A DNA stretch of 64,000 nucleotides, from the NCBI GenBank assembly GCA_001724995.1, contig MEFD01000030.1, forward strand, positions 1-64,000. The letters are read 5' to 3'. Origin of the DNA: Rubrivivax sp. SCN 71-131 (lineage in GTDB: Bacteria; Pseudomonadota; Gammaproteobacteria; Burkholderiales; Burkholderiaceae_C). Within the stretch, counting starts at the first letter, position 1; each line of letters begins with the position of its first letter. This document shows positions 23,147 through 32,677 of this stretch, one piece after another. The notes under the pieces are model-generated. The model was not told where the DNA came from. It worked only from the letters and a program-made list of their open reading frames with translations, and did not search any database. The translations under genes and the position numbers were made by a program.

Positions 23147-23506
23147 ATGGCATTCAAGCTCGCAATCTCCGACATCATCGACGTGCCGGTCAAGGCCTCG
23201 CTCGCCGATGGCGGCAAGAAGGTCACGCACGCCTTCACGCTGCACGCGCGGCGCATTGACGCCGAGCCGCTGCGCGAGGCGCTCAACGACAGCTCCGTGC
23301 TGATCGGCGACTTCTTGCGCGAGCATGTCGTCGGGTGGGGCGATCAGCGCTTGGTTCTTGACGAGGAAACCGGCGCGCCTGCGTCGTTCAGCGACGAGGC
23401 GTTCGCCGCAATGCGCTCGGTGCCTGGGATCGAGCGGCTGATCTTCGAGTCCTACCTGGTGGCGGCCGTTGCGGCCGATGGCGCGGCGGCGCGCGCAAAA
23501 AACTGA
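23147..23506 (+). CDS. Tail assembly chaperone (gpG-like)
   Basis: The 119-residue protein has an N-terminal beta part and a helical C-terminal part, and ends ARAKN just after a slippery heptamer. By analogy with lambda gpG it would bind the tape measure during tail assembly and be absent from the virion. Most ribosomes stop here, and a minority shift -1 into the next frame. Confidence 0.85.
   Translation: MAFKLAISDIIDVPVKASLADGGKKVTHAFTLHARRIDAEPLREALNDSSVLIGDFLREHVVGWGDQRLVLDEETGAPASFSDEAFAAMRSVPGIERLIFESYLVAAVAADGAAARAKN
23497..23503 (+). other. Programmed -1 frameshift site (A AAA AAC)
   Basis: The canonical slippery heptamer is in phase (GCA AAA AAC), immediately before the TGA of the first chaperone gene. 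The -1 frame is open from here to 23898. This arrangement is conserved in long-tailed phages between the tube and tape-measure genes. Confidence 0.92.
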
Positions 23507-23898
23507 GTGACGCCGCGCGACTGTGGGCGCGCGGTGACCTACGCATCGGCGACGACGATGACGACCCCACAGCAGCCGGAGTGCCGGTCGAAGAACTCGC
23601 GGCGTTCGGCCTGTACGCCGACGGGCCCGTGCGCGTCGACGACGACGAGCCGTTCTACTTGTGGCCGGCGAACGTTCGCGCGTGGGGCTTCTGGCTCAGC
23701 CTGCAATCGCAGTGGGCATGGTGCGGCGCAGGCATGGGCGACATGGTGCGCACCGGCATCCCGGCAGAGCGCATCGAGGCCGAAATGCGTCTGCAGCGCG
23801 TGCGCAAGCGCGAGCGCGCCGATCTGCATGCGATGGCCCGCGCGATGGAGGTCGCCGCACTCGCAGGCTACCGCGAGCAACATGAGCGCAAGCGCTGA
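23503..23898 (+). CDS. Frameshift extension of tail chaperone (gpT-like, DUF1799 type)
   Basis: The -1 frame adds 131 residues to the 119 of the first protein, giving a fusion of about 250 residues. The extension has an acidic linker (GDDDDDPT) and a domain with AFGLYADG and WGFWLSLQSQW. I recognise this as DUF1799-like, a family found in this position. A GTG at 23581 could start a separate product, but the slippery site makes fusion the better explanation. Confidence 0.85.
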   Translation: MSDAARLWARGDLRIGDDDDDPTAAGVPVEELAAFGLYADGPVRVDDDEPFYLWPANVRAWGFWLSLQSQWAWCGAGMGDMVRTGIPAERIEAEMRLQRVRKRERADLHAMARAMEVAALAGYREQHERKR

Positions 23899-23919
23899 TC
23901 GGCGCAGCACGGCGGCATC

Positions 23920-26900
23920 ATGACCCAGGACGTCAAGCTCAAGTTATCGGTCAGCGGGCAGGCCGAGGTCGTCAGCGCGGCCGGGCAGGTCGAGTCTGCG
24001 GTCAACAAGGCCGCGGGCGCCGCGCGCAACCTGGCCGCTGCTGGCCTTGGTCTGCTGGCGCTTGACCGCATCGCAGGCGTTGCTTCGGCGTGCATCCAGA
24101 CCGCCGACGCGGTGGCGGTGCTCGGCAACCAGCTTAAGCTGGCCACGGGTTCGGCGGCGGCCGCATCGTCCGCCTACGAAGCCCTGTTCGGCATCGCCCA
24201 GCGCTCCCGCGTGGGCTTCGTCGAGCTCGGCGGCACCTTCGCGGCCATCACGCGCTCGGCCGGCGATCTGGGCATCAGCCAGCGCCGGCTGCTGACCGTC
24301 ACCGAGGCCATCGGCAACGCGATGACGGTCAGCGGCGGCAGCGCCGCCGGCATGCAGGCCGCGCTCGTGCAGCTTGGGCAGGGCATGGCCTCGGGCACGC
24401 TGCGCGGCGACGAGCTCAACAGCGTCATGGAGCAGACGCCGCGGCTGGCCAAGGCGATTGCCGACGGCATGGGCGTCACCATCGGCCAGTTGCGCGCGAT
24501 GGGGCAGGAGGGGCTGATCACCTCCGAGACCGTCGTCAAGGCGCTCGAATCGCAGGCCGGCACGCTGGCCGGCGAGGTCCAGGACAGCGTCGTCACCGTC
24601 GGGCAGGCGATGACGCAGCTCGGCAACGTCGCCGTCAAGCTCGTCGGCCAGATCGACAAGGCCTCCGGCGCGACGAGCGGCTTGGCCAGTGCGGCCCAGA
24701 AGTCCGCCGGCGAGCTCGAGCGGCTCGCCGAGATCATGCGCTACGTCGAGCGGGCCGGCGGCGGATTCATCAAGCAGCTCAGCGCCGCCGCGGGGCTGGC
24801 GATCACGCGCACGGTATTCGGCACGCTCGGTGAGGCGGCCGGCTTGACGAACTTCGCCATCAACGCCCTGACCGGCGGCGTGCTGAAGCTCAACGAGAAC
24901 GTCAGCGTCATGCCGCTGGTAGCGATGACTGCCGCCGAGCAGTACAAGGTGCTGGGCCAACGCATCACCGAAGCCGAGATCAAGCTGAAGGATCTCTATG
25001 CGCAGGCCAAGACAGCGCCGGAGAACATCTACATCAAGAGCGAGATCTCCGACCTCGAAAAGTACATCGCTCAACTGAACATCGCGCGCATCGCCAAGGG
25101 CAACCTGCAGGGCGCAGGCGCCGGGCGCGGCTTCGTCAACCCGGAGACCGTGGGCGAGGCCGCTGCGCGCAAGGCCGCCAAGCAGGCGCGCGCCGAAGAG
25201 CAGTTGAACGCCATCCGCAACAAGGCCCTGGGCGTCAACAAGGAGTGGGTCGAGTCGCTGCGCACGCTGGATGCGCTGCATACCGAGGGCATGGTCGCCG
25301 ACCAGGATCGCCTGACGCTTGCGCAGAGCCTGACGGCCGCGACGTACAAGACCAAGGGCGCGAACGTCGAGGCGGCAAGCGCCTACGCGGCACTCGACGC
25401 CGAGATCGCGCGCACCACGCGCTCAATCGACGCCAAGGCCGCTGCCGGCGGCAAGCTCACCGAGGCGCAGAAGCTCGAACTGAGCCTCACCGAGAAGATC
25501 GCCGCGGCAAGCGCCAAGCTCACCGTGCAGCAGCAGGCGCAGTTGCGCGCGCAGGCGGCCGTGGCGGTGGCCAAGCAGCGCGCCGAAGATGACGCGCAGA
25601 CCGCGCTCGATCTCGCCGGGCGGGTTGCCAAAGCCAACGAGGAGCAGCGCCAGTTGCGCGAGCAGGAAGCGCGCGACATGGATGACTACCAGAACGCGCG
25701 CCAGAAGCGTTTCGCAGACGATGAGACCTACGCCTCGCAGCGTTTGCAGTACGTGCAAGACGACATCGCGGCCACTGCGCTTGCGCGCGCGGCCAACATC
25801 AGCCTGGGCGAAGCGGTGCAGCAGGTGGCGCTGGCGAACATGGAGGCCGCGCGCGCGGCGCTTGCCAACGACGCGCAGGCGCTGGCCTCGCTGGATCGGC
25901 AGATCGCCAAGCAGCGCGAACTGATCAACCTCGTCGGCCAGCAGGCGGCCGAGTATGGCCTGCAACAGCTCTACGACGCCAGCGCCGTGCAGAACTTCGC
26001 CAGCGAGTTCGAGGCTGCATTCGGCCGCGCAGGCGGCGCCGTGGCCTCGCTCATGGGCGTGCTCGACCAGTACGGACAGAAGCAGCAGGAGCTTGCCAAG
26101 CTCGAAGCCGCAGCGGCAGCCAAGGGGCCGGCCGAGCATGCACGCTTTGCGCAGGTCGCGGCACAGCAGCAGATCAAGAGCTACGGCGACATGGCCGCGG
26201 CCGCGCGCGGGTTCTTCAAGGCAGGGTCGAGCGGGTACAAGGCACTGGAGAAGACCGAGAAGGCCTTCCGCGCCGTCGAACTGGCGCTGGCGGTGAAGAC
26301 GGCCGCCGAGAAGATCGGCCTTATCGCTGGCGTCACTGCAGCAAAGGTTTCCGGCGACGCGGCGCAGGCCGCATCGGCCACGGCAAGCGTTGCGCCCGAG
26401 GTCGCGGCATCCATGGCCAAGGGGCAGGCTGCGGCAACAGCGGGCGTTGCCAATCAAGCCGGTGGCGATCCCTACACCGCGTTCTTCCGCATGGCGGCGA
26501 TGGCGGCGATCATGGCCGCCCTGGGCTTTGCCACCAAGGGCAGCAGCGGCGCAGCACCAACGAGCGCAGCCCAACGGCAGAAGGACAATGGCACCGGCAC
26601 GGTACTCGGCGACGCCGAGGCCAAGAGCCAGAGCATCGCCAAGAGCATCAACCGCCTGGCCGACAGCGCGCAGATCGGCCTTGCCTACCAAAGCGGCATG
26701 CTCGCGGCGCTGCGCAACATCGAGGCAGCGCTGTCCGGCGTTGGCACACAGGTGCTGCGCGCGGGCGGCATCAACACCGGCAAGAACCTCGGCATCGCGC
26801 AGGGCGTTGTCGACGTGCACAGCGGTCGCACAGCGATCAACATGGGCACGATCATGGGCACGATCATGGGCGACCCCGTTGTCGGCGCCATCACGAACAA

Positions 26901-28674
26901 GCTGCTGCGCGAGGTCGACAAGGTGCTCGGCCCACTGTGGGGCAAGACCAAGCAGGAAATCGTCGACGCCGGCTTGTCCATCCAGGGCACGGTGGGCCAG
27001 CTCTCCGGCGGACAGGGCGTGCGGCAGTACGCCGACGTGCAGACCACGAAGTCGAGCTGGTTCGGGCTGAAGAAGGACAAGAGCTTCGACACCATCTATG
27101 GCGATGTCGGCGCCGACGTGGCGCGCCAGTTCGGCCTCGTCTTCCAGAGCCTCGGCGACATCCTGCAGTCGTCTGCCGTGCAGCTCGGCCGCGACGGGCA
27201 GGCGGTGGCCGATGCGGTGTCCGGCTTCGTGGTCGACATCACCGCGCTGTCGCTCAAGGACCTGAAGGGCGACGAGCTGCAGCAGGCGATTGCTGTAGCC
27301 ATCGGTGCGCAGGCCGACACCATCGCGCAGACCGCGCTGCCGGGCCTCGAAGCCTTCCAGCAGGTCGGCGAGGGCTACTTCGAGACGCTCACCCGCGTGG
27401 CCTCGGCCACCGAGACGGCGACCTATCAGCTCGACCTCCTGAGCCTGTCGGCGATCGACCTCGGCGACGTGGCGCGCAAGCAGGGCGATGTCGCCGCCGA
27501 GATCGTGCGCCAGAGCATCGGCGCCGCCGAGAGCGTGGGCGGCGTGCTAAACAACGTCGGCCAGATCATCGCCACCCTGGACGGTACGGCCGAGAGCCTG
27601 GCGGCGGCCTATGCGCAGTTGACCGACGTGCGCGACCTGCTGCGCTCGGTGGGCAGCAGTGGCGATGCGCTGTCGGTTGGCATGATTCGCGGCGCGGGCG
27701 GTTTGGACAAGCTCGGCGGCGGGCTTTCGGCCTACCTCGAAGGCTTCTTCACCGAGGCCGAGCGCACGGCAGCCGGCATGGCGCGCCTTGGCGAGCAGTT
27801 CGCGCGCCTGGGCGTCGAGGAAATGCCGACCACGCGCGAGGCCTTCCGCGCGCTGGTGGAGTCCATCGACCCGAGCACCGATGCAGGAGCGCGCATGTTC
27901 GCGCAGCTCGTCGGCCTCTCCGACGCCTTCGCCGCCGTGGTGCCGGCCGCAGAGAGCGCGGCGCGCAGCCTCGCCGACATCGCCAGCGAGCGCTACAACC
28001 TCGAAACCCAGCTCCTGCAACTGCAGGGCCGCACGGCCGAGCTGCGCCAGCGCGAGCTTGACCTGATCGACCCAAGCAACCGCGCGCTACAGCAGCAGGT
28101 ATGGGCGCTGCAGGACGCGCAAGCCGCGGCACAGAATGCCTCCAAGGCGTGGCAGTCGGCCGGCAATGCGGCATCCGACGCGGCTGACCGCGTCGCGCAG
28201 GCGTGGCAGGCGGCGTGGAAGACCATTGCCGACGAGATCACGCGCCTGCGCGGCGGCGACGCCAAGTCGGCCGCGTCGCTGCAGGCCGATTTCGAGGCCA
28301 CCACGGCCGCCGCTCGCGCGGGCGACACGTCCGCCGCGGCGCGACTGCCGGGCCTGTCAAAGCAGCTCGCCGAAGAACTCGAGAAAACCGCCCGCTCGCG
28401 CACCGAGTTCGACATCATGCAGTCGCGCATGGCCGCGTCGCTCGAAAACACCCTGCGCGCAACGGGTGCTGGCAGCCCCTACTTGCAGAGCCCGGCACAG
28501 CAGGCGCAGCAGGCGGCCGGGTTCGAGTCGCTTGCAGGCGAGATTCAGCAGCTCCGCGAAGACCTGACGGCGGCGAACGCCACCATCGCCAACTACACTA
28601 GGCGCACCGCGCAGGTGCTGGAGCGCGCCTCTCCTGACGGCGACGCCTTCGCCATGCGCAGCGCCCCGCCATGA
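23920..28674 (+). CDS. Tail tape measure protein
   Basis: The 1584-residue protein has an N-terminal tape-measure domain (residues 70-200, with GMASGTLRGDELNSVMEQTP), long Ala/Gln-rich coiled coils to about residue 770, and a hydrophobic segment near 840-870 (FRMAAMAAIMAALGFATKG). More helical repeats follow, with a C-terminal coiled coil. Its length sets tail length: at about 0.15 nm per residue this predicts a tail of roughly 230 nm (family rule, inferred). Confidence 0.95.
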   Translation: MTQDVKLKLSVSGQAEVVSAAGQVESAVNKAAGAARNLAAAGLGLLALDRIAGVASACIQTADAVAVLGNQLKLATGSAAAASSAYEALFGIAQRSRVGFVELGGTFAAITRSAGDLGISQRRLLTVTEAIGNAMTVSGGSAAGMQAALVQLGQGMASGTLRGDELNSVMEQTPRLAKAIADGMGVTIGQLRAMGQEGLITSETVVKALESQAGTLAGEVQDSVVTVGQAMTQLGNVAVKLVGQIDKASGATSGLASAAQKSAGELERLAEIMRYVERAGGGFIKQLSAAAGLAITRTVFGTLGEAAGLTNFAINALTGGVLKLNENVSVMPLVAMTAAEQYKVLGQRITEAEIKLKDLYAQAKTAPENIYIKSEISDLEKYIAQLNIARIAKGNLQGAGAGRGFVNPETVGEAAARKAAKQARAEEQLNAIRNKALGVNKEWVESLRTLDALHTEGMVADQDRLTLAQSLTAATYKTKGANVEAASAYAALDAEIARTTRSIDAKAAAGGKLTEAQKLELSLTEKIAAASAKLTVQQQAQLRAQAAVAVAKQRAEDDAQTALDLAGRVAKANEEQRQLREQEARDMDDYQNARQKRFADDETYASQRLQYVQDDIAATALARAANISLGEAVQQVALANMEAARAALANDAQALASLDRQIAKQRELINLVGQQAAEYGLQQLYDASAVQNFASEFEAAFGRAGGAVASLMGVLDQYGQKQQELAKLEAAAAAKGPAEHARFAQVAAQQQIKSYGDMAAAARGFFKAGSSGYKALEKTEKAFRAVELALAVKTAAEKIGLIAGVTAAKVSGDAAQAASATASVAPEVAASMAKGQAAATAGVANQAGGDPYTAFFRMAAMAAIMAALGFATKGSSGAAPTSAAQRQKDNGTGTVLGDAEAKSQSIAKSINRLADSAQIGLAYQSGMLAALRNIEAALSGVGTQVLRAGGINTGKNLGIAQGVVDVHSGRTAINMGTIMGTIMGDPVVGAITNKLLREVDKVLGPLWGKTKQEIVDAGLSIQGTVGQLSGGQGVRQYADVQTTKSSWFGLKKDKSFDTIYGDVGADVARQFGLVFQSLGDILQSSAVQLGRDGQAVADAVSGFVVDITALSLKDLKGDELQQAIAVAIGAQADTIAQTALPGLEAFQQVGEGYFETLTRVASATETATYQLDLLSLSAIDLGDVARKQGDVAAEIVRQSIGAAESVGGVLNNVGQIIATLDGTAESLAAAYAQLTDVRDLLRSVGSSGDALSVGMIRGAGGLDKLGGGLSAYLEGFFTEAERTAAGMARLGEQFARLGVEEMPTTREAFRALVESIDPSTDAGARMFAQLVGLSDAFAAVVPAAESAARSLADIASERYNLETQLLQLQGRTAELRQRELDLIDPSNRALQQQVWALQDAQAAAQNASKAWQSAGNAASDAADRVAQAWQAAWKTIADEITRLRGGDAKSAASLQADFEATTAAARAGDTSAAARLPGLSKQLAEELEKTARSRTEFDIMQSRMAASLENTLRATGAGSPYLQSPAQQAQQAAGFESLAGEIQQLREDLTAANATIANYTRRTAQVLERASPDGDAFAMRSAPP

Positions 28675-29606
28675 CCACAAGCGCCATGAAGGTCATCATC
28701 CCGATCCCCATCGGGAACGCCGAGTTCGTGTCGTCGACGGTGATCGAGAACGATCACCCCGGGTGGTCCAACGTGACCAACTACGCCATCGGCAACCGCG
28801 TGATCAGCACCACGACGCACCGCAAGTACGAAGCTGTCGCGGCGTCCGGCCCGGGCAGCGGCGGCGCCGTGGACCCGACAGGATCGGGCGCGATCGGCAA
28901 GTGGATCGACGTTGGCCCGACCAACCGCTGGGCCATGTTCGACGAGGCCATCGCCACCGTCACTACCGAGGCCGACAGCATCGTCGTCGTGCTCAAGCCC
29001 GGCAAGGTGACGCCCGCACTCGTCATCATCGGCGCGGCGGCGGCAACCTGGGCGGTATCGGTCACCGACCAGGGCGGGGTCGGCCCCAACACGCAGACCT
29101 TCAGCGGCGCGTTCGATACCAGCTACGTCGATGGCTGGGATGAGTACATGACCGCGCCCGTCGTCTTCAACAGCGACCTCGTGCTCACCGGACTGCCGCT
29201 GTTCAGCGACCCGCAGATCACGATCACGCTCGCGCGCACGGGCGACACCGTGGGCGTGTCTGCGCTCATCGTCGGCGGCCTCGTCGAGATCGGCGCGCCG
29301 ATGTACGGGTTGACGATGGGCATCCAGGATTACAGCCGCAAGGAGACCGACGCGTTCGGCGCCACCACGCTCGTGCAGCGCGCGTTCTCACGCAAAGTCG
29401 AGGTGCGGCTGCAGTGCGATGCGATCACGCTCAACAGCGTCTACGGCATGCTCTCCACGCTGCGCGCAACGCCTGTGGTGTGGGTGCCCGTCGACCAGGC
29501 CGGGCGTGAGGCGACCATCGTCTACGGCTGGTATCGCGATTTCAGCGTGGACCTCGCCGGGCCGCGGCACTTCTTCTGCACGCTGCAACTGGAGGGGCTG
29601 ACGTGA
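28671..29606 (+). CDS. Distal tail protein candidate
   Basis: The 311-residue beta-rich protein starts four bases inside the tape-measure stop. The first 110 residues include a carbohydrate-binding-like segment (NYAIGNRVISTTTHRKYEA). The C-terminal part (SRKVEVRLQCDAITLNSVYG) resembles tail-tip proteins. The position after the tape measure suggests a baseplate hub or distal-tail role. Confidence 0.7.
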   Translation: MTTSAMKVIIPIPIGNAEFVSSTVIENDHPGWSNVTNYAIGNRVISTTTHRKYEAVAASGPGSGGAVDPTGSGAIGKWIDVGPTNRWAMFDEAIATVTTEADSIVVVLKPGKVTPALVIIGAAAATWAVSVTDQGGVGPNTQTFSGAFDTSYVDGWDEYMTAPVVFNSDLVLTGLPLFSDPQITITLARTGDTVGVSALIVGGLVEIGAPMYGLTMGIQDYSRKETDAFGATTLVQRAFSRKVEVRLQCDAITLNSVYGMLSTLRATPVVWVPVDQAGREATIVYGWYRDFSVDLAGPRHFFCTLQLEGLT

Positions 29607-30220
29607 CCATCCCCATCCTTCCGGCGGCGCCCTCCACGCTCGACCCGGCCAACTTCCGCGCGCGCGGCGATCTGTTCTTCCCGGCGCTCACCGCGTTCTC
29701 GGTAGCCTGCAACGCCTTCTCAACCGACCTCGAAACCGCGCGGCAGGACGTGCTCGGCGCCGTCTCTGCGACCGTCTGGGCCACTGGCAGCTATGCGGTG
29801 GGCGCGCGGGTCTATGACCCCACGAACGGGCTGCTGTACCTGTGCACGACGGCGCACACCGGCACCTCGGGCCAGTACCCGAGCACCCAGCCATCGCGCT
29901 GGGCGCTGATGAGCATGACGGCGCCGCCGCTCACCGCGCACTCGGCCTCCACCAGCAGCGGCAGCCCATACCAGCTCGTCAAGGCGCAGCATGCCGAGCT
30001 GTCCAACAGCGCGCAGGGCTGGGCCAACCTTCCGGCAAGCCCCGCAACAGGGGACTGGGTGTGGGTTGGCTTCGCGAATGGGCGCTACGACAACGTCGTC
30101 AAGCGCAACGGTCAGAACATCGAAGGCGTGGCCGAAGACCTCACCGTCAACGTCCGCGACGCAAGCCTCATCCTGCGCTTCGTCGGCGCGCCTTACGGCT
30201 GGAAGGTGCTCGTCAAATGA
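29603..30220 (+). CDS. Tail-tip protein with carbohydrate-binding-like module
   Basis: In the 205-residue protein, residues 50-100 read GSYAVGARVYDPTNGLLYLC, then QPSRWALM. This resembles the small carbohydrate-binding module of chitinases and phage tail proteins. The rest is beta-rich. Its start overlaps the preceding stop (GTGA). Confidence 0.65.
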   Translation: MTIPILPAAPSTLDPANFRARGDLFFPALTAFSVACNAFSTDLETARQDVLGAVSATVWATGSYAVGARVYDPTNGLLYLCTTAHTGTSGQYPSTQPSRWALMSMTAPPLTAHSASTSSGSPYQLVKAQHAELSNSAQGWANLPASPATGDWVWVGFANGRYDNVVKRNGQNIEGVAEDLTVNVRDASLILRFVGAPYGWKVLVK

Positions 30221-30933
30221 GCCTGCTCAGCCAGTTCCGCCCGCACCTGGGCGCCCCCACGCGCACCACGCGCTACACCAGCGGCAGCGGCGCGCACACC
30301 TTCGCGCCGGGTGCGTCGTGGTGCCGCATCACGCTCGTTGGCGGCGGTGGCAACGGCGGCAACACGGGGACGTGGAATGACGGTGGCGGAAACTATTTTT
30401 ATGAAGCCGGCGGCGGCGGCGGTGGCGGCGAGACACGCGTGATTGAATGCGACCCGCAGCGCCTTGCGAGCGCCGCGTATGCGGTCGGTGCAGCGGCGTC
30501 CGATACGGCCTTCGGGCCGTTGCGCGCAGAGCGCGGCATGGACGGCAGTGCGGGCAGTTACGAGGGCGGAGGCGCCCTCATCTTCGAGGGCGGTCGCGGT
30601 GGTGGCGTGCAACTGCTCGGCGCGAACGGCGCGAACGAAGAGCGCCCGCTTGCGCCGCGCAACGGCATGAGCGCGCCGGGCACGAGCGGCGGCGACAAGG
30701 CGGGTCCTGGCGGCACGGGCGGCGCCTCGCTCCTGGGCGCAGGAGGCGCTGGCGGCGCCTACGTCAGCGCGGCCTACCCGGCGCCGTGCAACAACGGCGG
30801 AGGTGGCGGCGGAGGTGGCGGCGGAGGTGGCGGCGGAGGTGGCGCGGCGAGCACCTCAGGCGCCACGCGCACGCTCGGCACCGGCGGTGCTGGCGCCGGC
30901 GGGCTGATCGTGATCGAGGAGTGGGTGTACTGA
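30217..30933 (+). CDS. Glycine-rich tail adhesin-like protein, copy 1
   Basis: The 238-residue protein has an N-terminal segment FRPHLGAPTRTTRYTSGSG, a beta core, and many polyglycine runs, ending in GLIVIEEWVY. One run is 16 glycines encoded by a perfect 12-base tandem repeat. Polyglycine sandwiches of this type are known in receptor-binding tail-tip adhesins. It is paralogous to the next gene. Confidence 0.75.
   Translation: MSLLSQFRPHLGAPTRTTRYTSGSGAHTFAPGASWCRITLVGGGGNGGNTGTWNDGGGNYFYEAGGGGGGGETRVIECDPQRLASAAYAVGAAASDTAFGPLRAERGMDGSAGSYEGGGALIFEGGRGGGVQLLGANGANEERPLAPRNGMSAPGTSGGDKAGPGGTGGASLLGAGGAGGAYVSAAYPAPCNNGGGGGGGGGGGGGGGGAASTSGATRTLGTGGAGAGGLIVIEEWVY
30796..30843 (+). repeat. Four perfect 12-bp repeats coding polyglycine
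   Basis: GGCGGAGGTGGC is repeated four times without mismatch and encodes 16 consecutive glycines. Perfect identity suggests recent slippage. The 12-base unit keeps the frame. Confidence 0.95.
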
Positions 30934-30934
30934 C

Positions 30935-31663
30935 GTGAGGCTGTCCGACATCCGCCCAACCCTCGGCGCGCCGGACCGCATCGCGGTCTACAGCGGCGGC
31001 GCAAGCGGCTCGCACGTCTGGCTCTCGGGCGCACGGCTTGCGCGCGTCACCGTCGTCGGGGCAGGCGGGGCAGGCGGGGCAACAGGCAAGTACCTGAGCG
31101 GCCTCTACTACTACAACGCAGGCGGCGGCGGTGGTGCTGGCGCATTCGTCATGGGCGTCATCGCGCTCGACCCCGCAGGCGCTGCCGCCGTGCCCTACGC
31201 GGTCGGCAGCGGCGCGGCCAGCAGTGCGGGCGGCGCCAGCTATTTCGGCGCCTACCTCAATGCTGCAGGCGGGTCGGTGGGCAATAACGGCAGCTCGTCA
31301 GACGCGTTGACCCCAGGCGGCGCCTCACCAGACGTCGGCATCGTCACGCGCACGCTCATCGGCGGCGAGAGCTACACGCGACCTGCGTCACCGCTCACGC
31401 TGGCAGGCAACGGCGGCGCGGCAGGCGTGAACGGCAGCGGCAACAAGAGCGGCGCGGGCGGCAGCACGCTGTACGGAGCCGGGGCCGCAGGCGTCACCAA
31501 CCCGGCAAGCGGCGCGCCGCTTGCGGGCGCAGCTCCGGCCGCCGGCCAGTACGGCGCAGGCGCAAGCGGCGGCACCTGGGCCGCGAGCACGGCAACGAAC
31601 CACGCGATCCCGGCAAGCGTTGCCGGTGCGCACGGCGTCATCATCGTCGAGGAGTGGGCATGA
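30935..31663 (+). CDS. Glycine-rich tail adhesin-like protein, copy 2
   Basis: The 242-residue paralogue of the upstream protein starts with GTG. It shares the N-terminal R-P-x-LGAP motif, the VTVVGAGGAGG strand, PYAVGSGAAS and the C-terminal GVIIVEEWA. The sequence between these points differs strongly from copy 1, as expected for receptor-binding surfaces under diversifying pressure. Confidence 0.75.
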   Translation: MRLSDIRPTLGAPDRIAVYSGGASGSHVWLSGARLARVTVVGAGGAGGATGKYLSGLYYYNAGGGGGAGAFVMGVIALDPAGAAAVPYAVGSGAASSAGGASYFGAYLNAAGGSVGNNGSSSDALTPGGASPDVGIVTRTLIGGESYTRPASPLTLAGNGGAAGVNGSGNKSGAGGSTLYGAGAAGVTNPASGAPLAGAAPAAGQYGAGASGGTWAASTATNHAIPASVAGAHGVIIVEEWA

Positions 31664-32106
31664 GCAAGTGGGGGCACGTCGTCGGCGGCGGCATCTGCGA
31701 CCTGGTGGTCGAGGCCGAGAGCCAGCCAGAGGCCGCATTCGGCGGGCAGTGGGTGGCGATCGCCGCAGACGCTGGCGTGGGCTGGCACTGGGACGGCGCG
31801 GCCTGGGCGCAGGCACCGACGCCCGTCGATCCGGCCGAGTGGCTGATCGACATCGGGCCATTCATGGATCGATTTGGGCCCGCGAAGCTCGCCGTGCTGG
31901 CCAGCGCCGACGCCACCGTGCGCGCGCTGGTGACCGACATCCTCGCGCGCAAGTGGATCGACCTGCAGCGTGCTGACGTGGCCGCGGGCATCGACCTTCT
32001 GATCGCCGCAGGCGTCAGCGGCGTTGACGCAGCGCTCAAGGCGTCGATCCTGACGACGCCGGTGACGCGCCTGGAGCAGCTCGCGCTGCGGCGGCTGTAC
32101 TTCTGA
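31660..32106 (+). CDS. Tail fibre assembly-like protein (148 aa)
   Basis: The start (SKWGHVVGGGICDLVVEAES) and the following GWHWDGAAWAQAPTP resemble short phage proteins that follow fibre genes. The C-terminal half is helical. A role as fibre chaperone or attached tip protein is inferred from position. Confidence 0.6.
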   Translation: MSKWGHVVGGGICDLVVEAESQPEAAFGGQWVAIAADAGVGWHWDGAAWAQAPTPVDPAEWLIDIGPFMDRFGPAKLAVLASADATVRALVTDILARKWIDLQRADVAAGIDLLIAAGVSGVDAALKASILTTPVTRLEQLALRRLYF

Positions 32107-32117
32107 GGGCGCAGTTC

Positions 32118-32429
32118 GTGAGCGATCTTCTCTATCGCACCCGCCTGCGCTGGCGCGAGTCGCACGGCGCAGGCCTTGCAGCGCACGAGGGCGTGCGGGT
32201 GGACCTCTACAGCCGCCCGCCGGTGCTCGAATCGCTGTGGCGCCTGATCGATCTGGACTACGCGCCAGGCGTGGGCGTCGCCTACTACCAGCTTGCCCTG
32301 GGCTCGCAGACGGACATGAGCAGCGAGCAGATGCGCGAGTGCCTGCGCTACTTGCGCGCTGTGGCACTGGCCGCACGCACGGCGGCTGACGTTGGCGCGG
32401 CCCTGTTGCCGCAGGAGGGCGAGGCGTGA
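32118..32429 (+). CDS. Hypothetical phage protein after tail genes (103 aa)
   Basis: The GTG-initiated protein has a beta-like part (GVRVDLYSRPPVLESLWRLI) and then a helix. It contains several Tyr and Arg residues. It overlaps the next gene by four bases. No family was recognised. Confidence 0.6.
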   Translation: MSDLLYRTRLRWRESHGAGLAAHEGVRVDLYSRPPVLESLWRLIDLDYAPGVGVAYYQLALGSQTDMSSEQMRECLRYLRAVALAARTAADVGAALLPQEGEA

Positions 32430-32677
32430 CAGGACTCATCCGCAGCAGTGCAGCCGGGAAAGTGTTCGAGATGCTCAAGGCCTGCCGACGCGACTGGCTC
32501 ACCAAGCGGCAGGCCGCCGAGCTGCTCGGCATCTCGACTAACAATGCCAGCGAGCTTGTCGAAGAAATGGCGGCACTCGGCCTGCTCGTGCCCGTGCGCG
32601 ATCAACAGCGCGATCCGCGCTCAGTGCATTACACCTTGGCGCGCGCCTGGGGTGGGGAGCTGGATCATGGGGCTTGA
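32426..32677 (+). CDS. Winged-helix regulator-like protein (83 aa)
   Basis: The protein fits a single winged helix: a first helix (SAAGKVFEMLKACR), an HTH (TKRQAAELLGISTNNASELV) and a wing ending VHYTLARAW. It lies between the tail and lysis genes and might adjust late expression. Its start (GTG) and end overlap neighbours. Confidence 0.65.
   Translation: MTGLIRSSAAGKVFEMLKACRRDWLTKRQAAELLGISTNNASELVEEMAALGLLVPVRDQQRDPRSVHYTLARAWGGELDHGA

Noticed and set aside
23581..23898. Second tail chaperone as an independent gene starting at GTG 23581
   Set aside because: A phased A AAA AAC slippery site and a fully open -1 frame from 23503 make a frameshift product more likely. The GTG has no good ribosome site.
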